A stretch of 64,000 nt of DNA from Stenotrophomonas maltophilia (GCF_023518235.1 NZ_CP090423.1:4481001-4545000); one strand, 5' to 3'. Numbered from the stretch's first letter, positions 1 through 8,325 are shown. Translations and numbers: made by a program. The notes: generated from the sequence alone by a model not told the origin.

Positions 1-743
1 ACCGACTGCTCGTAGAAGCTGCCCGAGGCCGCATAGACGACGTCGCCGATCAGGCTGAAGGCCACGTTCTGGTAGGCGTAGCAGTCGCCCGGCAGGCACT
101 TCAGGCTGGTGTTGGCCAGCTTCTGGGTCAGCGAGTAGTACTCGGCGTTGCCTTCGATGTCGCGGTCGTAGGCGTTGTAGGGCAGGCCGACACGGTGGCT
201 GAGCACGTCGGCCACGGTGAGGCGGTCGGTGGCTTCGGGCGAGTTCAGACGGAAGCCCGGCACGTAGTCGGTGACCTTGCTGTCCCAGCGCAGCGTGCCA
301 TCGTTCACCAGCAGACCGGCCATGGTGCCGGCAAAGGCCTTGGACAACGAGGCCAGGCGGAACACGGTGTGCGCATCGACCGGCAGCGGATTGTTGACGT
401 CGGTGACGCCATAACCGCGCGCGCTGAGCACACGGCCGCCCTGGACGATGGCCACCGCCATGCCCGGCACGCGCTCGCCATAGGTGAGCTGCTGCGCCAT
501 CGACTCGATGTTGGCGACGTTGAAGCCGGCCGCCGGGGCCTGCATCTGCGGCACCAGGCCGGTGCGGTACGCCGCCGGCTGGGTGTGGGCGACGGCGCCG
601 GCCGCAGCGGATTCGATGTTGGCCGGCATCGGTGGCAACGCCGGCGGGGTCTGCGCGGTGGTGGACAAGGCAACGGGCATCAACATGCCCAGCAAACCGG
701 TGGCCGCCGAACGGATCGGACGACGCAGGCTGTTCTTTTTCAT
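1..743 (-). CDS. Serine hydrolase, beta-lactamase (class C) family, C-terminus outside window
   Basis: Partial gene read leftward from ATG at 743; the 3' part lies beyond base 1. The first ~30 residues form a signal peptide (basic MKKNSLRRP start, hydrophobic core, Ala-Gln cleavage region), so the enzyme is exported. The catalytic S-x-x-K of the penicillin-binding/class C fold is seen as S132-L-S-K135 in RLASLSKAFAG, and a YQN triad matching Y-x-N occurs further on in CYAYQN. The KTG box would lie past the edge. The family includes AmpC enzymes, D,D-peptidases and esterases; the substrate cannot be told here. A Pro/Ala-rich linker of about 40 residues precedes the domain. Confidence 0.85.
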   Translation of the reverse strand, partial: MKKNSLRRPIRSAATGLLGMLMPVALSTTAQTPPALPPMPANIESAAAGAVAHTQPAAYRTGLVPQMQAPAAGFNVANIESMAQQLTYGERVPGMAVAIVQGGRVLSARGYGVTDVNNPLPVDAHTVFRLASLSKAFAGTMAGLLVNDGTLRWDSKVTDYVPGFRLNSPEATDRLTVADVLSHRVGLPYNAYDRDIEGNAEYYSLTQKLANTSLKCLPGDCYAYQNVAFSLIGDVVYAASGSFYEQS

Positions 744-1027
744 CGGTTGGACCCGTGCGCGACTGCTGATGGCGATTCTAGCGCCGCTTTTCCCCTGTGC
801 ACAAACAAAGCGAAGATGAATGCGCATCTCGTTGAAAAAGTTGGAATTTTGACGCTCCGAAAGTGTGTATCCGAACGTGTCATCGGAGGCCATTGCGAGG
901 GCTCTCTGCAGAGGGAATGACGTGCCGCGCTGGCGATGTTGCAGTGCATTGGCTAACGTACGCGCTTCACCGCCCCGGAGCCTGCCATGCCGCTGTCCAA
1001 CCGCCGTCTGTGGGCGAGGGGCGCTGC

Positions 1028-2356
1028 GTGAGCGCGACGCCGGGCAAGGGGCCGTTGCGGGGGCTGATGGTGGCGCTGCGCGAGTCGCCCGCGCTGTGGT
1101 GGTCGTTCCTGTACTTCTTCTGCCTGCTCAGTGGCTACTACGTGCTGCGCCCGGTGCGCGAGGCCATGGCCGCCTCGGCGGATCTGGAAACCGTGTTCCC
1201 GCCGGTGCTGATTGCCTGGTTCGCCAGCCACGGCATCGCGCTGAAGGACTTCGTGCTGCAGTTCCTGTTCTCCTGCGTGTTCGTGATCATGCTGGTACTG
1301 CAGCCGGTGTACGGCTGGCTGGTCAGCCGCTTCCCACGCCGGGTGTTCCTGCCTGCGGTGTACGGCTTTTTCATCGTGACCCTGCTGGGGTTCTACGTGA
1401 TGTTCGACAGCGGCGTGCCGGGCCGCGGCATGGCCTTCTTCTTCTGGATCACCGTCTTCAACCTGTTCGCGGTGGCGGTGTTCTGGAGCTTCATGGCTGA
1501 CGTCTTCTCCAACGTGCAGGCCCGGGCCTTTTATGGATACATCGGCGCGGCCGGCACCATCGGTGCTTTCCTTGGCCCGATCATCACCAGCGCACTGGTG
1601 CAGCGCGTGGGCATCGCCAACCTGATGCTGGTCTCGGCCGGATTCCTGCTGGTGTGCCTGCTGTGCATCTGGCGTCTGCGGCACTGGGCGGTGCTGCGCG
1701 AGCGCGAACAGCAGCTGGTATCGGGCGAAAAGCCGATGGGCGGCAGTGTGCTGGATGGCCTGAAACTGATCGTGCGCGAACCCCTGCTGCGCTGGCTGGC
1801 GATCATGGTGGTATTCGGTGTGGGCGTGGGAACGCTGCTCTACAACCAGCAGGCTGCGATCGTGCGTGCGGCGTTCACCGATCCCGCAGCGAGCACCGCG
1901 TTCTTCTCACGCATCGACCTGGCAGTGAATGCGCTGGCACTGCTGATGCAGCTGGGGCTGACCCGCTGGCTGCTGTCGCGCCACGGCATCGCCCCGGCAC
2001 TGTTGATTCCCGGCTTCGCGATCCTGATCGGTTTCTCGGCGCTGGCCGCCTCGCCGATGCCGCTGATGGTGGCGGTGGTGCAGGTGATGACCCGCGCCAG
2101 CGAGTTCGCGCTGGCCAAGCCGGCACGCGAGACGATCTACACCCGTGTGGACCGGCAGTGGCGCTACAAGGCCGGTGCGGCGATCGACACGGTGGTGTAC
2201 CGCGGTGCCGACCTGAGCTTCGCATGGGTGCACAAGGGCCTGTCATTGTTCGGCTCGCACGTGGTGTTCATCGGCGGCATGCTGGTGGCCGCGTGCATGA
2301 CCGCTGCCGCGTTTGGCGTGCTGCGCGAAGAAAAGAAACTGCCACGCGACCGCTGA
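1028..2356 (+). CDS. Polytopic MFS-type / NTP-NDP exchange-like permease
   Basis: About 442 residues with some twelve hydrophobic segments, so an inner-membrane transporter. The N-terminal SGYYVLRPVREAMA resembles the first helix of the MFS-related ADP/ATP (NTP/NDP) exchanger group found in many free-living Proteobacteria; the substrate is unknown. The reading frame is open from 863, but the sequence before 1028 looks non-coding. I chose GTG at 1028 because GAGGGG lies 5-8 nt upstream and the protein then starts VSATPGKGPLRGL, just before the first helix. It stands alone, divergent from the serine hydrolase. Confidence 0.8.
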   Translation: MSATPGKGPLRGLMVALRESPALWWSFLYFFCLLSGYYVLRPVREAMAASADLETVFPPVLIAWFASHGIALKDFVLQFLFSCVFVIMLVLQPVYGWLVSRFPRRVFLPAVYGFFIVTLLGFYVMFDSGVPGRGMAFFFWITVFNLFAVAVFWSFMADVFSNVQARAFYGYIGAAGTIGAFLGPIITSALVQRVGIANLMLVSAGFLLVCLLCIWRLRHWAVLREREQQLVSGEKPMGGSVLDGLKLIVREPLLRWLAIMVVFGVGVGTLLYNQQAAIVRAAFTDPAASTAFFSRIDLAVNALALLMQLGLTRWLLSRHGIAPALLIPGFAILIGFSALAASPMPLMVAVVQVMTRASEFALAKPARETIYTRVDRQWRYKAGAAIDTVVYRGADLSFAWVHKGLSLFGSHVVFIGGMLVAACMTAAAFGVLREEKKLPRDR

Positions 2357-2443
2357 TCCGGCGATGGCGGGCCGCTGCTGCGAGCCGACGGACTCGGGCA
2401 GGATCATGGATTGCATTGATTGCATTGGAAGCGGGAGATGGAA

Positions 2444-3364
2444 ATGTCCAACAGGAGTGCGCAGCGGCAGGCGCTGGATGAAGACCAGCTGGAAGCATGG
2501 GCATTCCATGCATTTGACCTGGTCAGCCGGCTTCGCAAGGGAGCTTTGGAGAGAACGCTGATATCCGACGCGCTCTCCGGACAGGAGGGTATTGGAAGGC
2601 CGCTGAAGGGCAATCTGGGGCTGGTGAATTTTGCCGCGCGCCCCTTCGGTGATCGGCTCATCCTCTCAGACGTGGTTGGACCAAGCTCCCGGGCGTTGGC
2701 AAGGATGATCAAGGTTGCCCGCCGGGAGCTGGAGTTTGATGTCCTTACCTGTACGCGGCGGGGAAGGCTGAATGTGTTGCGTAGAGGCAACGATCTGGAG
2801 CCCGAATCATGGCTCAGCAGCGTTCCCCAGTTGACTGCGCCGCGGTTTCGGCCTCGTTTCCAGCAAGCGTTCAGGCGCCCCACCCGTCGTTTGGACAGCC
2901 CCCGGGCGGCAGCGCGATCGCGGATCGCGCAGAAGCGATCGGAGGAACTGCGCAGCGAGAAGGTCTATCACGACTCGGAATTCCTGCTCTTGAACTACTT
3001 CGACCTGGCAATGCGGCGCCTTTATCGATTTTCGTTCTGGAGGCGGATCGAAGGCGTGGTGTACCTCTTTACAGAGCGACGGCCCTGCGAGGATTGCTGT
3101 CACGTCATCACGCGCCTGCTCCGTCGCTATCGCAGGGTCCAGATTGCGATCGTCCGGGTCACGGGACAAGGGGGACGGGAGTGGGGCGCATTGGAGCAGC
3201 TCTCGGAGCATCCCAGGGTGCATATGCGCAAGTTCGAGTTCCTGCCACTGGCTGTTGAAGAATTCTCGCCATTGGAAGAGTCTGGGATGGGCCCGTGGAC
3301 GTTACCCCATCCCGATGGCACGCCCAGGAGGGGATGGGTGCCGAAAGGAGCAACGCAGCGTTGA
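2444..3364 (+). CDS. Uncharacterised protein with a deaminase-like Zn motif
   Basis: 306 residues, no signal peptide and no membrane segment. ATG 2444 is preferred over TTG 2420 because GGGAG ends 6 nt before it. The N-terminal half is basic and unrecognised. The C-terminal half has HDSEFLLLNYF (H176, D177, E179) and, about 36 residues later, ERRPCEDCC (C215, C218). An x-x-E helix followed by P-C-x-x-C is the layout of cytidine deaminase-fold enzymes, including the bacterial toxin deaminases, where the first ligand is normally His or Cys two residues before Glu; here that position is Asp. No immunity or secretion gene is next to it. Base and codon use look less GC-biased than the neighbours (TTT, GTT and AGA codons), hinting at acquisition. 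Function is inferred. Confidence 0.55.
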   Translation: MSNRSAQRQALDEDQLEAWAFHAFDLVSRLRKGALERTLISDALSGQEGIGRPLKGNLGLVNFAARPFGDRLILSDVVGPSSRALARMIKVARRELEFDVLTCTRRGRLNVLRRGNDLEPESWLSSVPQLTAPRFRPRFQQAFRRPTRRLDSPRAAARSRIAQKRSEELRSEKVYHDSEFLLLNYFDLAMRRLYRFSFWRRIEGVVYLFTERRPCEDCCHVITRLLRRYRRVQIAIVRVTGQGGREWGALEQLSEHPRVHMRKFEFLPLAVEEFSPLEESGMGPWTLPHPDGTPRRGWVPKGATQR

Positions 3365-3394
3365 TCGGAATTCCCTGCAGAGGTCGGACTTGAT

Positions 3395-3745
3395 ATGAGC
3401 TTGATTGCCTTGTTGTTGACCGTGCTGGTCGCAATGCTTCACCTGTATTTCCTGGTGCTGGAGATGTTCCTGTGGACCCGTCCGCTGGGCCTGAAGACGT
3501 TCCGCAACACGCCGGAGAAGGCGGAGACCACACGCGTGCTGGCAGCCAACCAGGGGCTGTACAACGGCTTCCTGGCGGCGGGCATCGTGGTGGGCCTGGT
3601 AATCGACCAGCCGGTGCTGGTGACGTTCTCGCTGGCCTGCGTGGTGGTGGCCGGGTGCTATGGCGCCTACAGCGTGAGCCGGCGCATTTTCATGATCCAG
3701 GCGGTGCCGGCGATCCTGGCGCTGCTGCTTCGCGCGGTGGCGTGA
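3395..3745 (+). CDS. DUF1304 family membrane protein
   Basis: 116 residues with four hydrophobic segments (about 4-24, 52-70, 73-90, 97-115), matching the usual ~115-120-residue size of DUF1304 proteins. The hallmark stretch after helix 1, EMFLWTRPLGLKTF, and NQGLYNGFLAAG in helix 2 are present. The role of the family is not established. It starts 30 bp after the preceding gene and ends at the hairpin locus that carries a bidirectional terminator. Confidence 0.85.
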   Translation: MSLIALLLTVLVAMLHLYFLVLEMFLWTRPLGLKTFRNTPEKAETTRVLAANQGLYNGFLAAGIVVGLVIDQPVLVTFSLACVVVAGCYGAYSVSRRIFMIQAVPAILALLLRAVA

Positions 3746-3754
3746 TTTCCTGCC

Positions 3755-3773
3755 AACGGCGCAGCCCCTCGTG
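3755..3773. repeat. Left boundary inverted repeat of hairpin locus 1 (partner 4221-4239)
   Basis: The 19-mer AACGGCGCAGCCCCTCGTG is exactly reverse-complementary to 4221-4239. Weaker similarity continues inward for about 30 bp on both sides. Together they frame the divergent pair of large hairpin elements and the central terminator, making the ~480-bp gap an overall imperfect palindrome. Confidence 0.8.
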
Positions 3774-3803
3774 GGTGGGTCGCGGAATGCGGGTCGTGGA
3801 TTT

Positions 3804-3920
3804 GGCCGGACGGATGGGCTGGGCAGGGGACGCCGTAAACCCATCCTTGGGGGCTTGGCCGCGGCATCCATGCCGCGGACACCCCTGCCCAGCCCATCCG
3901 CCCGGCCCCTGACAGTTTCC
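3804..3920 (-). repeat. Large hairpin element, copy 1 (minus orientation)
   Basis: Arms 3804-3829 and 3882-3907 are complementary over 26 positions with one mismatch, which is G opposite T when read on the minus strand. The core between them, read on minus, has an inner hairpin CCGCGGCAT-GG-ATGCCGCGG, a small hairpin CCC-AAGGAT-GGG, then TTTACGGCGT before the second arm. The conserved box GGAAACTGTC (complement of 3911-3920) precedes the first arm. The core is shared with five other copies in this window; the arm sequence is unique to this one. Confidence 0.85.
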
Positions 3921-4002
3921 GTGTGCGGCCAGCCCACTGAGAAGAAAAAGAAGATCAAGGGCAACAGCGGGTCGCTGCGCTCGTGGGTTCTGCGCGCATG
4001 AA

Positions 4003-4026
4003 AAAAGCGGCCGAAGGGCCGCTTTT
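4003..4026. terminator. Bidirectional intrinsic terminator
   Basis: AAAAGCGGCC / GGCCGCTTTT with a GAAG loop gives a 10-bp stem with an A run on one side and a T run on the other. It lies midway between the convergent DUF1304 and DUF4442 genes, so it can end transcripts from both. It also sits between the two inward-facing ends of hairpin copies 1 and 2. Confidence 0.85.
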
Positions 4027-4074
4027 GCTTTTGCTCTTGCCCTTCTTTTTTCTCTTGCGTGGGTGGACGCCGCA

Positions 4075-4191
4075 GGGAACTGTCAGAGGCCGGAGGGCTG
4101 GGGCCGGGCGGGGTATCCGCGCCATGGATGGCGCGGCTAAGCCTACAGGGACGTACTTGCGGCGTCCCCGCCTGGCCCCAGCCCTCCGGCC
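4075..4191 (+). repeat. Large hairpin element, copy 2 (plus orientation)
   Basis: Box GGGAACTGTC at 4075-4084, first arm 4088-4113, second arm 4166-4191. Of 26 paired positions 25 are Watson-Crick; the exception is G4106 opposite T4173. The core holds the inner hairpin CCGCGCCAT-GG-ATGGCGCGG, then TAC-AGGGAC-GTA, then CTTGCGGCGT. The CCC/GGG mini-stem of copies 1, 5 and 6 is replaced here by TAC/GTA, a paired change that keeps the stem. Confidence 0.85.
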
Positions 4192-4220
4192 CAACCCATG
4201 ACCCGCTTCCAGCGTCCACT

Positions 4221-4239
4221 CACGAGGGGCTGCGCCGTT
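4221..4239. repeat. Right boundary inverted repeat of hairpin locus 1
   Basis: Exact 19-bp reverse complement of 3755-3773. It ends 11 bp before the stop codon end of the convergent DUF4442 gene. Confidence 0.8.
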
Positions 4240-4249
4240 CGCGGGAACC

Positions 4250-4717
4250 TCACTTCGCCGGCGACACCCACATGTCGATGACCGCGCTGAACACCTCCGT
4301 CCCCGCGCGATCGCGCACACTCACCGTCACCGGCAGCGCGTAACCCTGGGCCGCCGCCACGATCGGCTGCGCCGGCAGCGCCACCGCCTGCAGCGTGCCG
4401 CGCGCCTTTGCCAGGTACTGCACCTGCATCCCCTTCGGGATCCAGCGCATGCCCTTGGGTAGTGATGCATCGACCATCAGCCCGGCGGTCAGCTCGGCCA
4501 GGTTGCACATCGCGATCGCATGCACTGTGCCGATGTGGTTGCGTACCTTGCGACGGTCGGCCAGCGTGCCTTCGCAGCGGCCGTGCTCCAGGCGGGTGAT
4601 GCGCGGCGCGATGCTGGCGAAGTAGGGGGCCTTCAGGCACACCGCGCGCGAGAACAGCCAGTTGCCAGCGGGCCAGCGCTGCAGGCGGTGGTAGAGCGAA
4701 AGCAGGGGCGTGGACAT
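4250..4717 (-). CDS. DUF4442 hotdog-fold thioesterase-like protein
   Basis: 155 residues. HIGTVHAIAMCNLAELTAGLMVD in the middle is the characteristic helix region of the DUF4442 branch of PaaI-like hotdog proteins, related to acyl-CoA thioesterases; catalysis has not been shown for this branch. The gene follows fadE in the same direction, 75 bp after the fadE stop, so it may be the last gene of the beta-oxidation operon. That would suit hydrolysis of accumulated acyl-CoA, but this is inference from position. Confidence 0.8.
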   Translation of the reverse strand: MSTPLLSLYHRLQRWPAGNWLFSRAVCLKAPYFASIAPRITRLEHGRCEGTLADRRKVRNHIGTVHAIAMCNLAELTAGLMVDASLPKGMRWIPKGMQVQYLAKARGTLQAVALPAQPIVAAAQGYALPVTVSVRDRAGTEVFSAVIDMWVSPAK

Positions 4718-4792
4718 GGTGGATTTCCGGTCGTCGGATAGAACGACGGCGGGCCGAGGCCCGCCGTCGAAGGCAACGCGTGTCGCGGGCGA

Positions 4793-7270
4793 TCAGGCCG
4801 CCTGCGAATGCGGGTCCTTGTGCTGGCGGTCGTAGTAGCTGGCCGCGCGCAGTTCGTGGGTGTCGAAGTCGTCCACGGTGATGGTGTCCAGGGTCAACGT
4901 GCGCAGCTCTTCCAGCAGGCTGCGTTCGTCCTGGGTGATCACGCCTTCGGCCACGGCCTCGTCCAGCTGCGCCTTGAAGTCCAGCGCCTCGATGCCCTTG
5001 CTCTTCAGCGCCTTCAGGAACTTGCGCTCCACCGGCTCGGCCATGATCGCCTTGCTCAGATAGCTGTTGATGCGGCCACCCGGGTTGTTCTCGCACGGGG
5101 TCAGGAATACGCCGCTGGCCAGACGATCACGCGCTTCGTTCGGCGCCATCAGCAGGGCAGCGACGCGGCGGCTCAGGCGGTCGCCCGGGGCCTCGGCACG
5201 ACGGCCCAGCGGGAAGATCAGCGCCCACATCAGCCAGCCGATCGGACGGATCGGGAAGTTGCGAAGGGCGGCCGACAGCGACTCTTCGATCTTGTGCACG
5301 CTGTCATGGAAGGCCCAGGCCAGCAGCGGCTGGTCGGCCTGCGGTGCGCCTTCGTCGTGGTAGCGCTTGAGCATGGCGCTGGTCATGTAGACATGGCTCA
5401 GCACATCGCCCAGGCGGCCGGACAGCGACTCCTTGAACTTCAGCTTGCCGCCGAGGGTCATCATCGAGATGTCGGCCATCAGCGCCAGGTTGGCCGAGTA
5501 ACGGTCCAGCTTGCGGAAGTAGCGGCGGGTGTAGGCGTCGCCCGGGGCGGCACCGAAACGTGCGCCGGTCAGGCCGAACCAGAACGAACGCACGGCGTTG
5601 GAGATGCCGTAGCGGATGTGGCCAAACAGGCTGCGGTCGAAGTCCTGCAGGCCGGCACGGGTATCCGGATCCTGCGCAGCCTTCATTTCCTTCAGCACCC
5701 ACGGGTGGCAGAGGATCGCACCCTGGCCGAAGATCAGCAGGCTGCGGGTCATGATGTTGGCGCCTTCCACGGTGATCGCGATCGGCGCGGCCTGCCAGCT
5801 GCGGCCAGCGAAGTTGCGCGGCCCCAGGATGATGCCCTTGCCGCCGATCACGTCCATCATGTCCGAGATCACTTCGCGGCTCATGTTGGTGCAGTGGTAC
5901 TTGGCGATCGCCGACGGCACCGACGGCACGTCACCACGGTCAACCGCGGCGGCGGTGGCCTGCGACAGCGCGCTGATCTTGTAGGCCTTGCCGCCGATGC
6001 GGGCCAGTGCTTCTTCCACGCCTTCGAAGCGGCCCACCGACAGGCCGAACTGCTTGCGGATGCGGGCATAGGCGCCGGTCACGGCAGCACCGGCCTTGGC
6101 ACCGCCGCTGGCGGTGGAGGGCAGGGTGATCGAGCGACCCACGGCCAGGCACTCGTTGAGCATGTTCCAGCCCTTGCCGGCCATGGCCGCGCCACCGATC
6201 AGCTGGGTCAGCGGAATGAACACATCCTTGCCGCGGATCGGGCCGTTCTGGAACGTCGAGTTCAGCGGGAAGTGGCGACGGCCGATTTCAACACCGGCGG
6301 TGTCGCGCGGCAGCAGGCCCAGGGTGATGCCGATATCGCGGGTATCGCCGATCAGGCCGTCCGGGTCGTACATGCGGAAGGCCAGGCCGATCAGCGAAGC
6401 GACCGGGGCCAGGGTGATGTAGCGCTTGTCGAAGGTCAGCTTGACGCCGAGCACCTGCTCGCCGTTCCACTCGCCCTTGCAGACGATGCCGTAGTCGGGA
6501 ATGGAGGTGGCGTCGGAGCCGGCGAACGGGCCGGTCAGGCCGAAGCAGGGCACTTCGCGGCCATCGGCCAAGCGCGGCAGGTACTGGTCCTTTTGTTCCT
6601 GGGTGCCGTAGTGCACCAGCAGTTCACCCGGGCCCAGCGAGTTCGGCACGCCCACGGTGGAGCTGACCACCGAGGACACCGAGGCCAGCTTCTGGATCAC
6701 CTTGTGGTGGGCCAGCGCGGAGAAGCCCAGGCCGCCGTATTCCTTCGGAATGATCATGCCGAAGAACTTGTTCTTCTTGATGAAGGCCCACAGTTCCGGC
6801 GGCAGGTCGGCGTGGACGTGGGTGATTTCCCAGTCGTTGACCATGGTGCACAGCTCTTCGACCGGCCCATCCAGGAAGGCCTGTTCTTCGGCGGTCAGCT
6901 GCGGCTTGGGATAGTTGAGCAGGATGTTCCAGTCCGGATCACCGGTGAACAGCTCGCCCTCGAAACCGACCGATCCGGTTTCCAGCGCGATGCGCTCGGT
7001 CTGCGACAGCGGAGGCAGCACCTTGCGGAACACCTTCATCATCGGGCCGGTCAGCAGCGGCTTGCGGATGAACGGCAGCAGCAGCGGCACGGCGATCACC
7101 GCCAGCACGGCGGCGGCGACAATCGTGGCGGTCTGGCTGACGTAGGGAATGAACCAGCAGGCGGCCAGCAGGGCCACGCTGATCAGCGTCCAGGTAACCA
7201 GCCGCATGCGGTGGTAGGCGACGAACGCGCCTGCCAGCAGCAGGGCGAGGAAGGGAAGAACGATGCTCAT
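4793..7270 (-). CDS. fadE: Acyl-CoA dehydrogenase FadE
   Basis: 825 residues, close to E. coli FadE (814). It has two to three N-terminal hydrophobic helices (to about residue 75), then the acyl-CoA dehydrogenase fold (GLTGPFAGSDATSIPDYG for FAD/substrate contacts; EGANIMTRSLLIFGQGAI later) and the long FadE-specific C-terminal domain. It catalyses the first, FAD-dependent step of fatty-acid beta-oxidation at the membrane. Its ATG at 7270 overlaps the stop of the upstream hydrolase by 4 bp, indicating translational coupling and control by the promoter near 8.2 kb. C-terminal HSQAA ends just before 4793. Confidence 0.95.
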   Translation of the reverse strand: MSIVLPFLALLLAGAFVAYHRMRLVTWTLISVALLAACWFIPYVSQTATIVAAAVLAVIAVPLLLPFIRKPLLTGPMMKVFRKVLPPLSQTERIALETGSVGFEGELFTGDPDWNILLNYPKPQLTAEEQAFLDGPVEELCTMVNDWEITHVHADLPPELWAFIKKNKFFGMIIPKEYGGLGFSALAHHKVIQKLASVSSVVSSTVGVPNSLGPGELLVHYGTQEQKDQYLPRLADGREVPCFGLTGPFAGSDATSIPDYGIVCKGEWNGEQVLGVKLTFDKRYITLAPVASLIGLAFRMYDPDGLIGDTRDIGITLGLLPRDTAGVEIGRRHFPLNSTFQNGPIRGKDVFIPLTQLIGGAAMAGKGWNMLNECLAVGRSITLPSTASGGAKAGAAVTGAYARIRKQFGLSVGRFEGVEEALARIGGKAYKISALSQATAAAVDRGDVPSVPSAIAKYHCTNMSREVISDMMDVIGGKGIILGPRNFAGRSWQAAPIAITVEGANIMTRSLLIFGQGAILCHPWVLKEMKAAQDPDTRAGLQDFDRSLFGHIRYGISNAVRSFWFGLTGARFGAAPGDAYTRRYFRKLDRYSANLALMADISMMTLGGKLKFKESLSGRLGDVLSHVYMTSAMLKRYHDEGAPQADQPLLAWAFHDSVHKIEESLSAALRNFPIRPIGWLMWALIFPLGRRAEAPGDRLSRRVAALLMAPNEARDRLASGVFLTPCENNPGGRINSYLSKAIMAEPVERKFLKALKSKGIEALDFKAQLDEAVAEGVITQDERSLLEELRTLTLDTITVDDFDTHELRAASYYDRQHKDPHSQAA

Positions 7271-8184
7271 GAGCGTGCTCCGGTGACGTGCTCGTTTGTG
7301 GCGGACGAAGCTGCAGCATCCGCTGCGGGCAACACGTCCAGATAGTCCAACACAGTAGCGGTAAAGGCGTCGTTGTCATCGCCGGCGACCATATGCGTGG
7401 CCTGCGGCAGCTGCACATGGCGCGCGTGCGGCGCCAACGCCAGGAATTCGGCCACGGTCTGCGGCGTGACCAGGTCGCTGCGGCCGCCGCTGACCAGCAG
7501 CAGCGGGCACTTCACCTGGCGTGCGGCCTCGGCCAGCGCGTCCTGGTGCTGTTCGCTGTCGCGGGCCAGTTCGGCCACCAGCCGCGGGTCCCAGTGCCAG
7601 CGCCAGCGCCCGTGATCGTCCTCGCGCAGCAGTGCGCGCAGCGACTGTTCGGATTTGCGCGGACGGTGCGGCATGTAGGCCGAGATCACGTCGGCGGCCT
7701 GGGTCAGCGAGGCGAAGCCATCGGGATGGGCGGTCATGAAGGCCAGGATGCGTTCGACGCCGGCGGTATCCCAGCGCGGGGTGATGTCCACCAGCACCAT
7801 CGCCGAGAACAGGCCCGGCCAGCGTGATTCGGCCAGCAGGCCGAACAGGCCGCCCATCGAGGCTGCCACCAGCACCGGCGGACGCGGCTGCTCGCCGGCC
7901 AGCACGATCAGGTCATCGGCGAACTGTTCGCCGTGGTAGGGCAGCCCGGCGGCATTCCAGTCCGAGTCGCCATGGCCGCGCGCATCGTAGGCCAGAGTCT
8001 GCAGGCCGGCCGCGGACAGGGCCCGGGCAGTGGCGTTCCAGGCATGCCGGGTCTGGCCGAAACCATGCGCGAACAACACGCGACCGCGGCGGCCGTGGTC
8101 GCTGGCGGTGGCCGCCAGCCGCGCACCATGGGCTGCGTCCAGGCGCAGATCATGGAATGCAGCGGAAGTAGGGGATGTAACCAT
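7267..8184 (-). CDS. Alpha/beta hydrolase, first gene of the fadE operon
   Basis: 305 residues from ATG 8184. Oxyanion-hole segment LFAHGFGQTRHAW near 38-49; nucleophile S109 in VAASMGG, where the usual first Gly of G-x-S-x-G is Ala; a late GGRSDLVTP Asp and QATHMVAG His complete a plausible triad. Cytoplasmic, no signal peptide. Substrate unknown; a lipid or acyl ester is suggested by coupling to fadE (4-bp ATGA overlap). The start codon lies inside the palindrome at 8181-8198 and only 7 nt after a CATACT box, so the mRNA may be leaderless. The frame stays open upstream to 8283 but that part would overlap the regulatory region. Confidence 0.85.
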   Translation of the reverse strand: MVTSPTSAAFHDLRLDAAHGARLAATASDHGRRGRVLFAHGFGQTRHAWNATARALSAAGLQTLAYDARGHGDSDWNAAGLPYHGEQFADDLIVLAGEQPRPPVLVAASMGGLFGLLAESRWPGLFSAMVLVDITPRWDTAGVERILAFMTAHPDGFASLTQAADVISAYMPHRPRKSEQSLRALLREDDHGRWRWHWDPRLVAELARDSEQHQDALAEAARQVKCPLLLVSGGRSDLVTPQTVAEFLALAPHARHVQLPQATHMVAGDDNDAFTATVLDYLDVLPAADAAASSATNEHVTGARS

Positions 8185-8198
8185 ACTTGCTAGTATGG
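8181..8198. promoter_or_regulatory. Operator 1, palindrome ATACT-N4-AGTAT
   Basis: CCATACT-TGCT-AGTATGG has perfect 7-bp arms. It covers the start codon of the hydrolase and the -10 box of the minus-strand promoter, so a bound repressor would block it. The same ATACT-N4-AGTAT pattern recurs 36 bp away at 8219-8232. The adjacent divergent TetR gene is the obvious candidate for the binding protein. Confidence 0.7.
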
Positions 8199-8219
8199 AG
8201 TGCTTCGAAGGGAAGTCAA
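8192..8219 (-). promoter_or_regulatory. Promoter of the hydrolase-fadE operon
   Basis: Read on minus: TTGACT (8219-8214), 16-nt spacer, CATACT (8197-8192). From the -10 to the ATG at 8184 there are only 7 nt, so transcription should begin at or next to the start codon. Each box overlaps one of the two palindromes. Confidence 0.55.
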
Positions 8220-8232
8220 TACTGCGCAGTAT
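8219..8232. promoter_or_regulatory. Operator 2, palindrome ATACT-N4-AGTAT
   Basis: ATACTGCGCAGTAT is a perfect 14-bp palindrome sharing both half-sites with operator 1. Centres are 36 bp apart. It touches the -35 box of the hydrolase promoter and lies about 95 bp before the TetR start, a position suited to autoregulation. Confidence 0.7.
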
Positions 8233-8325
8233 GGTGCATCGCGGCAGGCGCTCCACGTGGCCCTGCGACGGTTTCGGCCGCAACCGCGTACTGCAACGAA
8301 CCCCGCCGTATGGTTAAATCAGCCC

